Positions 35,246 to 46,845 are shown, counted from the first letter of the stretch. The stretch: 64,000 nt of DNA from Mytilus edulis (GCF_963676685.1 NC_092350.1:9715307-9779306); one strand, 5' to 3'. Notes: a model not told the origin generated them from the sequence alone. Numbers and translations: made by a program.

Positions 35246-36416
35246 CTATGGCAAGCCGTTCTCGTCAAAACTATGTTTAAACCCTTTTTTCGAAAAAAAT
35301 ACACACTGAGATTTAAAAAAATAAAATAACACACTGAGAAATCAAAATTACACACTGAAATTTAAAAAAATAAAAAACACACACTGAGAATTCAAAATTA
35401 CACACTGAGATTTTAAAAAGACACACTGAAATGAAATAAATTGAAAAACACACACTGAGAATTGTTAATTACACACTGAGATTTCAAAAATACACACTGA
35501 GATTAATATGCAAATTACTAATGAATATTCATGAGATGAATAATTCAACAGATTAATATCTTGATCTCAAGAACTCTTGTCATTATAATGAAATGCGATT
35601 CCTTCAACCAACATTCGTAATAAATTTCAAGACTTAACATCGCTCATATTCATAAGTTTGTTGCCTATAATTCAGATCATTACTACCAGTAATTAAACAT
35701 GTGTCCCTTTTCAAAAGTCTTCCAACTGTTTCTCTGATTTCGCTAGTTAATCTATAATATTTTTGTTACGTTTATATGCTATAATAGACACTTGAGTAAA
35801 AATTTCACTGCATTCTTTTGCAGATTGTTCCAATGTTTTACTTATAATTTTAATAAAGTTTTTCACCATTTGGTTATATTTTGTAATAAGAGTCAGTGGG
35901 TATTTTTCTTGTTCTTGTATTTTTAAAGGTTTTTTATTAATAATTTGGAACCAAATCGAAGGACTAACGAGTTATGTCCCCTTGTTGTTTTAAGCTTGTA
36001 ATAGATTCAGATTAAGTATGCTAATTAGATATGTGCGCATAAAAAGTGCGCACAAATCTCAGTGTGTAATTTTAAATTCTCAGTGTGTAATTTCAAATTC
36101 TCAGTGTGTGTTTTCAGTTTATTTATTCTCAGTGTGTCTTTTTGAAATCTCAGTGTGTAATTTTCAATTCTCAATGTGTAATTTTCAATTCTCAGTGTGC
36201 TTTTTTCATTTTTGTAATCTCAGTGCGTTTTCATGAAATCTCAGTGTGTAATTTTTAATTCTCAGTGTGTAATTTTCAATTCTCAGTGTGTAATTTTCAA
36301 TTCTCAGTGTGCGTTTTGAAGTTTTTAAATCTCAGTGTGCTTTGTTGTAATTCTCAGTGTGTAAATTTTTCGAAAAATGGTTTAAACATAGTTTTGACGA
36401 GAACGGCTTGCCATAG
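35246..36416. mobile_element. 1.17-kb foldback element E with CACACTGAGA word arrays
   Basis: Terminal inverted repeats of about 38 bp begin CTATGGCAAGCCGTTCTCG (35246) and end with its complement at 36416. TAT on both sides may be a 3-bp duplication. Next to each terminus lies an array of ACACACTGAGA(A/T)TT words: nine in 35305-35503, and about fourteen in the opposite orientation in 36055-36366. The arms can therefore fold on each other around a roughly 540-bp AT-rich loop. No ORF is credible. Confidence 0.75.
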
Positions 36417-39258
36417 TATCCCACTGTTGACGGGAACATTGAGAATGGCGAGTACTACTGACTGTAGAACTGATGACTGTAACCTAATGTTTGCGACGGG
36501 AACAATGAGAATGACGAGTACTACTGACTGTAGAACTGATGACTGTAACCTAATGTTCAACTTGGTGATGGGAACACTGAGAATAACGAGTACTACTGAC
36601 TGTAAAACTGATGACTGTAACATAATTTTGGTGACAGGAACACTGAGAATGACGAGTACTACTGACTGTAAAACTGATGACTGTAACATAATGTTCAACT
36701 TGGTGACGGTAACACTGAGAATAACGAGTACTACTGACTGTAAAACTGATGACTGTAACATAATGTTCAACTTGGTGACGGGAGCATTGAGAATAACGAG
36801 TACTACTGACTGTAAAACTGATGACTGTAACATAATGTTGGTGACGGGAACACTGAGAATGACAAGTACTACTGACTGTAAAACTGATGACTGTAACATA
36901 ATGTTCAACTTGGTGACGGGAGCATTGAGAATAACGAGTACTACTGACTGTAAAACTGATGACTGTAACTTAATGTTTGCGACGGGAACACTGAAAATGA
37001 CAAGTACTACTGACTGAATCTTACCGTTGGTGATGGGAACACTGAGAATAACGAGTACTACTGACTGTAAAACTGATGACTGTAACATAATTTTGGTGAC
37101 AGGAACACTGAGAATGACGAGTACTACTGACTGTAAAACTGATGACTGTAACATAATGTTCAACTTGGTGACGGTAACACTGAGAATAACGAGTACTACT
37201 GACTGTAAAACTGATGACTGTAACATAATGCTCAACTTGGGGACGGGAGCATTGAGAATAACGAGTACTTATGACTGTAAAACTGATGACTGTAACATAA
37301 TGTTGGTGACGGGAACACTGAGAATGACGAGTACTATTGACTGTAGAGCTGGTGACTGTAACATAATGTTGGTGACGGGAACACTGAGAATGACGAGTAC
37401 TACTGACTGTAAAACTGATGACTGTAACATAATGTTCAACTTGGTGACGGGAGCATTGGGAATAACGAGTACTACTGACTGTAAAACTGAGGACTGTAAC
37501 TTAATGTTTGCGACGGGAACACTGAGAATGACAAGTACTACTGACTGTATCTTACCGTTGGTGATGGGAACACTGAGAATAACGAGTACTACTGACTGTA
37601 AAACTGATGACTGTAACATAATGTTGGTGACGGGAACACTGAGAATGACGAGTACTACTGACTGTAAAACTGATGACTAAAACATAATGTTGGTGACGGG
37701 AACACTGAGAATGACGAGTACTACTGACTGTAAAACTGATGACTGTAACATAATGCTCAACTTGGGGACGGGAGCATTGAGAATAACGAGTACTAATGAC
37801 TGTAAAACTGATGACTGTAACATAATGTTGGTGACGGGAACACTGAGAATGACGAGTACTACTGACTGTAAAACTGATGACTGTAACATAATGTTCAACT
37901 TGGTGACGGGAGCATTGGGAATAACGAGTACTACTGACTGTAAAACTGATGACTGTAACTTAATGTTTGCGACGGGAACACTGAGAATGACAAGTACTAC
38001 TGACTGTATCTTACCGTTGGTGATGGGAACACTGAGAATAACGAGTACTACTGACTGTAAAACTGATGACTGTAACATAATGTTTGTTGACGGGAGCACT
38101 GAGAATACCGAGTACTACTGACTGTAAAACTGATGACTGTAACATAATGTTCAACTTGGTGACGGGAACACTGAGAATGACGAGTACTACTGACTGTAGA
38201 ACTGATGACTGTAACATAATGTTCAACTTGGTGACGGGAACACTGAGAATAACGAGTACTACTGACTGTAAAACTGATGACTAAAACATAATGTTGGTGA
38301 CGGGAACACTGAGAATGACGAGTACTACTGACTGTAAAACTGATGACTGTAACATAATGTTCAACTTGGTGAAGGGAACACTGAGAATGACGAGTACTAC
38401 TGACTGTAGAACTGATGACTGTAACATAATGTTCAACTTGGTGACGGGAGCATTGAGAATAACGAGTACTACTGACTGTAAAACTGATGACTGTAACATA
38501 ATGTTGGTGACGGGAACACTGAGAATGACGAGTACTACTGACTTTAAAACTGATGACTGTAACATAATGTTCAACTTGGTGACGGGAGCATTGAGAATAA
38601 CGAGTACTACTGACTGTAAAACTGATGACTGTAACATAATGTTGGTGACGGGAACACTGAGAATAACGAGTACTACTGACTGTAAAACTGATGACTGTAA
38701 CATAATGTTCAACTTGGTGACGGAAACACTGAGAATGACGAGTACTACTGACTGTAAAACTGATGACTGTAACATAATGTTCAACTTGGTGACGGGAACA
38801 CTGAGAATGACGAGTACTACTGACTTTAGAACTGATGACTGTAATATAATGTTGGTGACGGGAACACTGAGAATGACGAGTACTACTGACTGTAAAATAA
38901 TGTTGGTGACGGGAACACTGAGAATGACGAGTACTACTGACTGTAAAACTGATGACTGTAACATAATGTTCAACTTGGTGACGGGAACACTGAGAATGAC
39001 GAGTACTACTGACTTTAGAACTGATGACTGTAATATAATGTTGGTGACGGGAACACTGAGAATGACGAGTACTAATGACTTTAGAACTGATGACTGTAAC
39101 ATAATGTTGGTGACGGTAACACTGAGAATAACGAGTACTACTGACTGTAAAACTGATGACTGTAACATAATGTTGGTGACGGGAACACTGCGAATGACGA
39201 GTACTACTGACTGTAGAACTGATGACTGTAACCTAATGTGGGTGACGGGAACACTGAA
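36417..39258. repeat. 66/72-bp minisatellite, about 40 units, open on both strands
   Basis: The unit is GTGACGGGAACACTGAGAAT + GACGAGTACTACTGACTGTA + AAACTGATGACTGTAACATA + ATGTTG (66 bp), or the same with CAACTT added near its end (72 bp). Both lengths are multiples of three, so long frames persist: + reads GTLRMTSTTDCKTDDCNIM, - reads QSVVLVILSVPVTNIMLQSS. A few units lack a segment, or carry a CTAAAACATAA variant that stops both frames (37677, 38281). These frames are consequences of the array unless transcription proves otherwise. The array begins at the foldback end (36417) and ends in the homeobox gene's reading frame. Confidence 0.9.
38281..39257 (-). other. Open extension of the homeobox frame through the minisatellite
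   Basis: The homeodomain frame continues for about 325 codons as imperfect repeats of VVLVILSVPVT(KL)NIMLQSSVLQS, ending NIMF-stop. If translated, it would add a hydrophobic, beta-prone tail to the transcription factor. The ancestral stop was probably lost when the array arose or expanded. Expression is not shown by the sequence. Confidence 0.45.
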
Positions 39259-39895
39259 AAGGAGTACTTCTGGTGTTGGAATCCCGTTGTCGTTGTTCTT
39301 GGACAAGGTTTGCCTACACCAACCAACAAACAGTGTCAAGTCAGACGGACTGTTGTAGCTTGTACTCTTTATGTGACGCTTTTCTTTCATTCTTCGATTC
39401 TGGAACCACCATTTAACTCTACGTTGGCTGAGTTTCAGTTTCTTTGCTAGCACTTGACGATCTTCAATCTGGAGGTATTTACTGTTACTATAATATCGTT
39501 CTAATTCCAACAGTTGTGCGTTTGTGAAGGTAGTTCTGGTTTTCTTCTTTGGTGGTTGAATAGACGACGTCTCAGAATCATCGGAGCACGAACCAGATGA
39601 AGTAGATTCTAGATGTTGAGTTTGAAGAGCTGATACTCTCATCAGAGAAAACTGAATCGTCGAGTCATTTTCTCTTATTCTGTGAACGTTAACTAATATT
39701 ATATCTTGGTACTGCTAGTCGGAGTGTTATAACCTCTGCCGGTGATTGGTTAATGCTGTTGTATGGTAGAGATATTTCGTGGATGTGGCTGACAATCGCA
39801 TTGGTATTAATAGATTCGGGTACTCTGCTACTCTTTGCAAGTTCTTCGATGCTGAAGGACATCTTAGTTTTTGCATTTTGTTGGTGGGTTTCCAT
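39258..39895 (-). CDS. Divergent homeobox gene, frame-shifted, 3' end in minisatellite
   Basis: A 60-residue homeodomain lies at 39549-39370, starting KKKTRTTFTNAQLLELERYY and ending with recognition helix WWFQNRRMKEKR. Leu16, Trp48, Phe49, Asn51 and Arg53 are present. Position 47, usually Ile or Val, is Trp. It binds DNA and should act as a nuclear transcription factor. An ATG at 39895 opens a second frame with MSFSIEELAKSS, an eh1-like (Groucho-binding) motif, running to a stop at 39689. The homeodomain frame is open from a TAG at about 39717. A one-base frame change or an unrecognised splice in 39689-39717 would join them. Upstream of the homeodomain is an acidic Ser-rich segment. After it come about 37 unique residues, then the frame runs into the minisatellite until 38281. 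ANTP/NK-like by sequence, but no family is certain. Confidence 0.75.
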
Positions 39896-40009
39896 CGTAG
39901 TTGTGCTAGTAGTTTAGTTGTTTAAAGACACTGTGACAATGAGATGATTTTCCCATTGATGATATGTGGGTTTTTTGTCCGACTATCCGGTCTGGATATT
40001 GCGAACTTT

Positions 40010-40709
40010 CTACTTATTGTCTGGTTCTGATTCAGTTGACCGTTTAGCTTTTACTTTGTTTCTAAGAGTGAGATAAGGAGTATCTGGCCGTTCCAAGATC
40101 ATAAGTGCTGTTGTAACTGTCTCTGGAGGTGGCATCAATAGTGGCGATATGTGAGGTGGTGTCCGGAGCAACTCGGGATCGTCTAGGTCGAAGCCCTCGT
40201 CATAGTCGATCCGGCATCGCTTGCCTCTGTCTTTAGTTGGCTGGAGATAGTATTGGCGATGGCATGCCTTCCTGGGGTTGTAAGGACTGATGACAGTGTC
40301 CGTCTTGATGATAATGCCCTCAGGTTCCCCTTGATATTTTGTGGGTACTATCCCTGCTTCCCTCTCGTGCTGTTTTGGCTTCTGTCTGTTGGTTCTGGTC
40401 TACCTTGGTGGTGTGTGGTATGACCTTAGCCGATGTTGCAGCACAGCTTTTGGCCTGAACCCACTGGTCATAACGCTTGGCGTCCCTTCTCCTGGTGGAT
40501 GGTGGTTTACTTTTTTTCAGGGCCGGCTTGGCTTTATTGGAGGGTATCTCTTGCTCCTTAGCCTTGGTCCACGTCAACTGTACTGTCACCTGGTCAGTAC
40601 TTGCCGCCGAGAACTTCCAGGCAGGTTCTTTTCCAGTCAACTTCATGGCTGCTAACAAAGCATTCAATTCATCGGGGATTTCCATGATGATTGTCAAAAA
40701 ACAGTTCAC
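40010..40709 (-). pseudogene. Unknown small protein gene, broken by one frameshift
   Basis: The first part is 40709 to about 40320 (the MEIPDELNALLAAMK start, nine codons in, is the likelier initiator). It has a WKFSAASTDQVTVQLTW segment and a basic KSKPPSTRRRDAKRYDQW segment. A +1 shift at a GGGG run near 40327 continues it as GEPEGIIIKTDTVISPYNPRK and on to a proline-rich end and TAG at 40010-40012, about 235 residues in all. No catalytic motif or membrane segment is visible. The W-x-F / V-x-L-x-W / RRRD pattern resembles proteins I have seen predicted repeatedly in bivalves, perhaps from mobile elements, but I cannot name it. The frameshift could be decay or an assembly error in the G run. 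It lies about 115 bp upstream of the homeobox gene in the same orientation. Confidence 0.5.
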
Positions 40710-40885
40710 TCATTTAATTTGCTGTCAATCAGCTCAATCATACAAGCTGATTAGATTTGATTAAAACTTCAAATTTCATTTATTAATTAATAAAAAAAAC
40801 TCCATTTCAATTCAATTCAATTCTTTATTACTTTAAGCACATTATGCTTATCAGTGCAATAAATACAAATAAATTTCTATAACAC

Positions 40886-42058
40886 AACAAGACAAGACAA
40901 ATACTTTATTAGAGTCTCACCTCAAAATTGACATACATTTATACATTAATAAAATAACAATAATATTTAAAACAACATGAGCCACTCTAAAAAGAGTTAT
41001 GAGAGACTATAAAAAAAAAACATTTCTATAAAACACATTATTATCTACAATTATATAAAATACCTTTTCTTTTTAATAATACATCACAGCAGATTTTGGC
41101 TAAAAAGTAACACACATTTTCATCAGTGAATAAAAATTTGAATTTATCATCATCAGACAAATTAACAAAATCACAATTAAAAGAGCTAGCATGTCTAAAT
41201 AAAATAGCTCGTAAATCTGCATATACTGGGCAGTTAATTAACACATGTTTCTCATCTTCAATAATGTTATTTTTCTTACATTGCTCATTAAAACATAATC
41301 TATTGTCAACCACAATGCCTTCATATCGACCAGTTTCTATTCTCAGAGGTGCAACACCACATCTAAATTTAGCATATGCACTCTTATATTTTCCAGGCAT
41401 ATTAATACATAAATATTTTTCTCTATTAAAACATTGCTTAAACATTCTATACGTTCGCAATTTACTTCTTTCATTGTACATTAAGTCAGAGTACCACTTC
41501 TCTTTATATCTACAAAAATTTACATGTTCAATTTGTTTAATTGTATTTTTATCAATAGAAAAATCAGTATTACATAAAAACTCCTTATCCATTTCTTTAA
41601 ATTTCACATTGACTCTATAATTCCAATTTTTAAATTTACTATTACAGCATTTATTGCCCCATAAGAAAACCTTTTTATTAACTCTACAATGAGACATTTT
41701 AGTAAGTCTCGACCATAATCTAAAAATGCATGTCCACTGAGATATAATAGTGGGCATCCAACCCATATCTCCATATAAGGCTAAGTTAGGGGTGTATTTA
41801 CCCACTCCCATAAAAAATCTCATTGCTCTATTTTTTACAGCATTAATACAAGAAAAATCCTGGTGACCCCAAATTGAGGCACCGTATTCAATGACAGACA
41901 TAACAAGTGTATCAAAAAGTTTTGTAAATGTATCAAATTGAAAACCCCCATTAGCTTTACATTTAGCTATTAATAAACCTAGTGACCTACTTGCAGATTT
42001 AGCTACTGCCTTAGCCATACAATTGTAATCAACATGACATAATACATCAGAGAAGCAA
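40886..42058 (-). mobile_element. 5'-truncated LINE C1, C-terminal RT segment and tail
   Basis: One open frame (42018 to 41041, 325 codons, open further upstream as CFSDVLCHVDYNC) encodes the part of a LINE ORF2 after the RT palm: KSASRSLGLLIAK, then FDTLVMSVIEYGASIWG, then SKLRTYRMFKQ and a cysteine/histidine cluster ending EDEKHVLINCPVY. The catalytic YADD region is missing, so it is dead by 5' truncation, the usual fate of LINE inserts. The 3' end is a short UTR (GAGCCACTCT..AGAGTTATGAGAGACTATAA on +) and a CAAGACAAGACAA simple-repeat tail at 40886. The same tail and UTR recur at 46854-47000. Confidence 0.8.
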
Positions 42059-42414
42059 ATAAATATTCTATAAATAGTTAAATTTTTATTTTATTTATTA
42101 GACAATGTGATTTATAAACTGATATTCAATTATAAATGGAAATGAGAATTTTTATCATTTTTTGTGAAATGAGTATATTATGTTTTATATAACTAATTAT
42201 TAGAGATTCAAGCTCAGGATTATTTATTTGTGGAAAAGACGTATATTTATTTTAATATTTTATTTTTACGCTATTTTAATCTGTAAATATGCATTTGGTA
42301 TAACATATAGTGTCTCGTAAGTCAGTTTTTGGCTGGATATTGGTTGTTTTATTATGTATGTATATTGTGTATGAATTATTTTTATTGCAATCAATATGTG
42401 ACACTTTAATAAAC
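42059..42414. other. AT-rich spacer between two LINEs
   Basis: No coding sequence. On - it follows LINE A's stop and its (AAATAAAT)n tail at about 42415-42440, so it may be pre-insertion DNA. Confidence 0.35.
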
Positions 42415-42442
42415 AAATTATTTATTTATTATTTATTTAATA

Positions 42443-45400
42443 TCAAGTATTGACCAATAACAGTTTGGTCCTATGATTAAGTGCATTAAACAAGAATTTA
42501 CACAAATTACGCAAATCTTTTACATTTTCAGTGCTGAGAAGTTGCACTAATTTGAACGACGATGGACGTCTATAATAATAAGGTTTAATAAACTGTCTCC
42601 TCAAGTCTCTATAGCTTTCACATTGTAACACAAAATGGAATTCATCTTCAGTGGTATTCAAAGTACAAAGAGTACACTTTCTATCTAACCTATTTACTCC
42701 ATGATAACAGCCTACTTCAACAAACAAATTATGAGATGACAATCTAAGGCGAGTTAAATACAGTCTAAAATTCATATGTTTAGTTAGATAATTCTGTAAA
42801 CATATATTATTGACAATATATTTATATAAATAACACTTGGATGAAACGTTCAGTTGATCATTCAAAGTCTGTTTTGCTTGATCATATATCCTTGTTTTTA
42901 CAAATAATAATAAATTTGTATCAATAATCAAATTGTCTTGGTTATACCAGATCTCATTTAAACCTAAGTTAAATAATAATTGTTGTAGTTGATAAATCCA
43001 ACTGCTTCTAATATTACAGAAATTAAACAGTTGTTCCCTGTAGCAGTTTTTAAGAATACAGTTGCTTGTAGATAACAATTTTAACCAGTACTTCACTATT
43101 TTGTACATTCTAAAATATATTAAAGGATATCTACCCAATTCAAAATAAACCATAACATTTGTTGTACATTGTTTGACACCTAATATGTTTTTGCAAAAAT
43201 CAAGTTGTATTTTTTCAATATTTAGAGCTTTATGGAAGCCCCATATTTCACAACCATAACATAAAATACTGCTAATGTAAGTATCAAATAAATTCAAATA
43301 TGTAAAAACATTCAAATACAATGACGAAACCTTCGACTTTAAACCAAAAACAGCTTTTCTACTTTGCTCAGCTAAATGTTTTTGAGCTTTAACAAATTTA
43401 CCGTTAAAATTTAACAGTACACCAAGGTAACAAAATTCATCCACTATGTCAATAGCATTGCCATCATAATACCAAATTTCTTCATCTTTTACAAAACCTC
43501 CGTTTCTAAATACCATAATTTTTGTTTTGGTAATATTTACAGTCAACCCCCATTTACAAGTATATAATAATAATGTGTCTAACATATCTTGCAAGCCAAT
43601 AACTGAATCAGAAAATAAAATCATATCATCAGCATACATAAGTAAAAATAATGACAAGTCTTGCACTTCATATGGTATATTACTATTACGTAGAAACTCC
43701 ATTTCAAAGTCATTTACATATAACGAAAAAAGTATAGGAGAAAGAACTTCCCCTTGCATAAGACCAACTGAACTTGTAAACTGCTCAGAATAAAAACCAT
43801 CAACTTTTACACATACTTTTACTGTAGAATACATTGATTTTAAAACAGACAGTAATTTGCCTGTTATACCAACTCTTGACAGTTTCAACCATAAGTTAAG
43901 TCTGGTTACGGAGTCAAATGCTTGTTTGTAGTCAACGAAACAGCAATATAAACGTTTTTTTCTTGAAAAGTGCTTTCTGAACGAGTGTCAACAAAGAATA
44001 AATTGCATCAACAGTGCTGCTACCCGGGCGAAATCCAAATTGCGCATCTGTAATAATATCATTATTCTCAGACCATTTAATAAGTCTTGAATTTATAATA
44101 GATGTAAATAGTTTCGCTAAATTACTGACTAAACTGATTCCACGATAGTTCGCTGGATCGGACGAGTCGCCTTTTTTAAAAACAGGAATTAACACTGCGA
44201 GTGCCCAAGATTTCGGAAAATGTCCTGATGCTAATATCTTGTTGAATATTTCCTCTAGGAACGGTAGCAGAATATCCTTAAATTCAATGAATAACTCGTT
44301 AAATGTACCATCAATACCATGACTTTTACCACGTTTTAGGTTAGAAATACACTTCAAAATTTCATCTTGTGTAATAATTTGATCAAGTTCATCATATGTT
44401 GCGTCGGAAACGGACTCTGGAGTATCGACTGTCACATTAATACCATCATTTGTGACCAAATTTCTAAAATGTTCGAAGAATTCAGAAAGTGACACATCAG
44501 AAGTTTTGGTTCTCTTCTTTTGAAAAAGTTTATAATATTTCTTTGGGTCGATTTTACGCAATGTAGCTATCATATCACCCTCTTGACGCTTATATTTTCG
44601 TTTTAGTTTATTTTCTAAACGCTTGTATTGTCTTTTAGACATAATTAATATTCGATGATTTTCAACATTTTTGTCTCTATTAAATGTATACAAAGAACTA
44701 GTATAGATAGATCGAAGTCTTTTGCACTCGTAGTTAAACCATGGTTTGTCATCTTTATATCGGGTCGTCTTACTACGGGTACGGTCACAAGTATTATTTG
44801 AATTATGTGATTTACAAAAGAATGGTGAAATAATGTCCATCAAATTGGAAGTAAACGATTCAACATAATTGTCAATACCATCTTGGGATTTTTCAATATC
44901 AGAAAATACTATCTGGCTAAGTGAACCACTGTTTAAAGTTAAAGACTCATAACACTGATCTTTTAGCTCTTCCTTACATCGGTAACTTTCATATGAGTTG
45001 TTTGACGTACCACTGTTACGCTCAGGCTCTTGTGAATCGTGTAATATGCACCGCGCAAGCGAACATGTCAAGGCGCATGGTCACTAAAAGAAGTGAAGTT
45101 ACACACAATAAACTGGTCTATAATGTGTAAAAAGTCATATGGAGCCAATAGGTAGTCCACAACACTCATTCCCCGGGAACCACAAAATGTATAGTCAATA
45201 GCTAAGCCATCCTTATGCCGACCGTTCAAAATACGTAAACCAGTGCTTCTACACAGATTTAACAATTTTAACCCGAACTCATTAGTACTTTGATCTGGAT
45301 TTCTTCTTACTGGTAGATTTGTGTCACTTAAATACCCAAAAATATGGTTGAAACTATCAAAAATTGGGCCACATACATTGTCATTTATTATAAAATCATT

Positions 45401-45900
45401 AACTATAGCAGTTCTTGCATTCATATCACCTAGTAAAAATACTCTTGACGTTTCTGGTGAATATTTTTCAACAGAATTTAACAAATCATAGAATAAATCA
45501 CAATTATACATTTTATAATAATTTGAATAGGCAGGAGGCAAATATACACATCCAATAAAATAATCAAACCCACAAGTTGATATATCCTTTGACACCTTGA
45601 GCCATATAATTGTATCGTTCTGAATATCAACTACTTCAACATACTTTGCAAAACAGTTTTTTATTAACAAATATAGTCCACCGTCTTGTTTATATTTACT
45701 TTTTAGTAATGGGACTGGCTTACAAATATAACCATCTACAATATCATCAAATGACTTATCAATCCAACACTCAGACAAAATAACAATATCATATGTTTTA
45801 ATGTAAGATAAAAAAAAATTGGCTCATTAAGTTTATCATGTAAACCACCATTAATGTTCCAATACAAAAAGTTAATAAAGGAGATGCTTCTCGATGTGTC
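42443..45900 (-). pseudogene. LINE A ORF2: endonuclease-reverse transcriptase
   Basis: The apurinic-type endonuclease begins YWNINGGLHDKLN just after 45890, changes frame at an A-rich run near 45815, then runs 45778-45068 with LLGDMNART, SVVDYLL and SDHAP. These are the family's metal-binding and catalytic positions, and it would nick target DNA. A one-base shift at about 45069 leads into 45071-43932 (PWFNYECKRLRS, RGKSHGIDGTFNELF, PVFKKGDSSDPANYRGISL, FGFRPGSSTVDAI). A shift in an A7 run near 43957 restores CCFVDYKQAFDSV, and the frame continues to 42443 with GLMQGEVLSPILFSLYVNDFE and the YADD active site. A C-terminal CTLC...H...C cluster lies near 42660. It would copy the element's RNA by target-primed reverse transcription if intact. 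Confidence 0.8.
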
Positions 45901-46845
45901 CTAGTCTGGACCTCTGTGCATATCTGCTAACACTTCAAAGCAGGATCCACTAGACGAGCCATCACTCACTGAAGATTTACTAGGTTTTATACTTGAAACG
46001 CTCGGTGTTTTTTTGGCCACTAAAAACCCTGGACCCGACGATGTATCCGACATTCTATCACCTGACTGATCATGACGTGTAATTTTGACTAGCTCGTTTG
46101 ATTTAACCACAGTCTGCTCACCATCAATACAAAGTTTATCTTTATTAAACGAAACTCGTTTACCTGCCTCCTTTGCTTTTTTATACACAGGAAATAATAG
46201 TTTGCGTTTTTCATGTATAGCTTTCGGAAATTGTTCAGAAATTGAAATGGTTGACTCTTTTAATTTTCGAGAGTTTTGACGTACAGTGTCCCTTTGTTGA
46301 CGTTTTATAAATTTGACAATTATGGGGCGCGGCTTACGCACAATCCGAATCGACTTGCTCACGAATTTCTTTCCCATCCTAAAGGCAGATGCTATTTCGA
46401 TTGGTTCACGAATTTCCAGAGATAAAGCACATATGCTTCTAATGCAATCAATACAGTCTTCGCCCTCCTCCTCCTCGATACCAAAAAACATCAAATTGTC
46501 CCTCAAGTTTTCACACTGTAGTTGTTCAAGCTGATCAACCATTATACTCCTGTTAACAACACGCAATGAAGTTATATCATCGGCAATGACAGCCATGTCA
46601 GATTTATTTTGTTCGAACCCGGCAGATATAAACTGCTGACTATTTTCAACGACCTCAACTCGTTTCACAAGACCATCAACAACTGATCCCATTTTCGTTA
46701 ACTTAGAGTCAATGCTTATAACTGATGACTTTATTTCATCAACGGAATCCATTCTCAAATTAAGATTGTCAATTTTATTTATCAGGTCGGACATCCATGG
46801 GGTGGACTGCTGAACGATGTAGGAGGGCAGGGGGACATAACTCAT
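45901..46845 (-). CDS. LINE A ORF1: coiled-coil RNA-binding protein
   Basis: I choose the ATG at 46845 (MSYVPLPSYIVQQ) because the open frame upstream of it is the tail of another LINE; the ATG at 46794 (MSDLINKIDNLN) is an alternative. An N-terminal stretch predicted to coil (residues about 20-110, regular hydrophobic spacing in DEIKSSVISIDSKLTKMG..VEVVENSQQF) precedes ENLRDNLMFFGIEEEEGED. That is the start of the RRM-like core of L1-type ORF1 proteins, and is followed by the basic RKPRPIIVKFIKRQQRDTV segment. Such proteins bind element RNA as trimers with nucleic-acid chaperone activity. The frame is intact over about 315 codons and ends next to the ORF2 start. Confidence 0.75.
   Translation of the reverse strand: MSYVPLPSYIVQQSTPWMSDLINKIDNLNLRMDSVDEIKSSVISIDSKLTKMGSVVDGLVKRVEVVENSQQFISAGFEQNKSDMAVIADDITSLRVVNRSIMVDQLEQLQCENLRDNLMFFGIEEEEGEDCIDCIRSICALSLEIREPIEIASAFRMGKKFVSKSIRIVRKPRPIIVKFIKRQQRDTVRQNSRKLKESTISISEQFPKAIHEKRKLLFPVYKKAKEAGKRVSFNKDKLCIDGEQTVVKSNELVKITRHDQSGDRMSDTSSGPGFLVAKKTPSVSSIKPSKSSVSDGSSSGSCFEVLADMHRGPD

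Noticed and set aside
35246..36416. Regularly spaced CACACTGAGA words as a possible CRISPR array
   Set aside because: Spacing is irregular (13-28 bp), words vary, arms are inverted and the DNA is eukaryotic; a foldback element explains it better.
36265..39358. Long + strand open frames (up to about 355 codons) across the minisatellite
   Set aside because: They arise because every unit is a multiple of three and lacks stops; there is no start context, domain or composition expected of a gene, and they begin and end inside the repeat.
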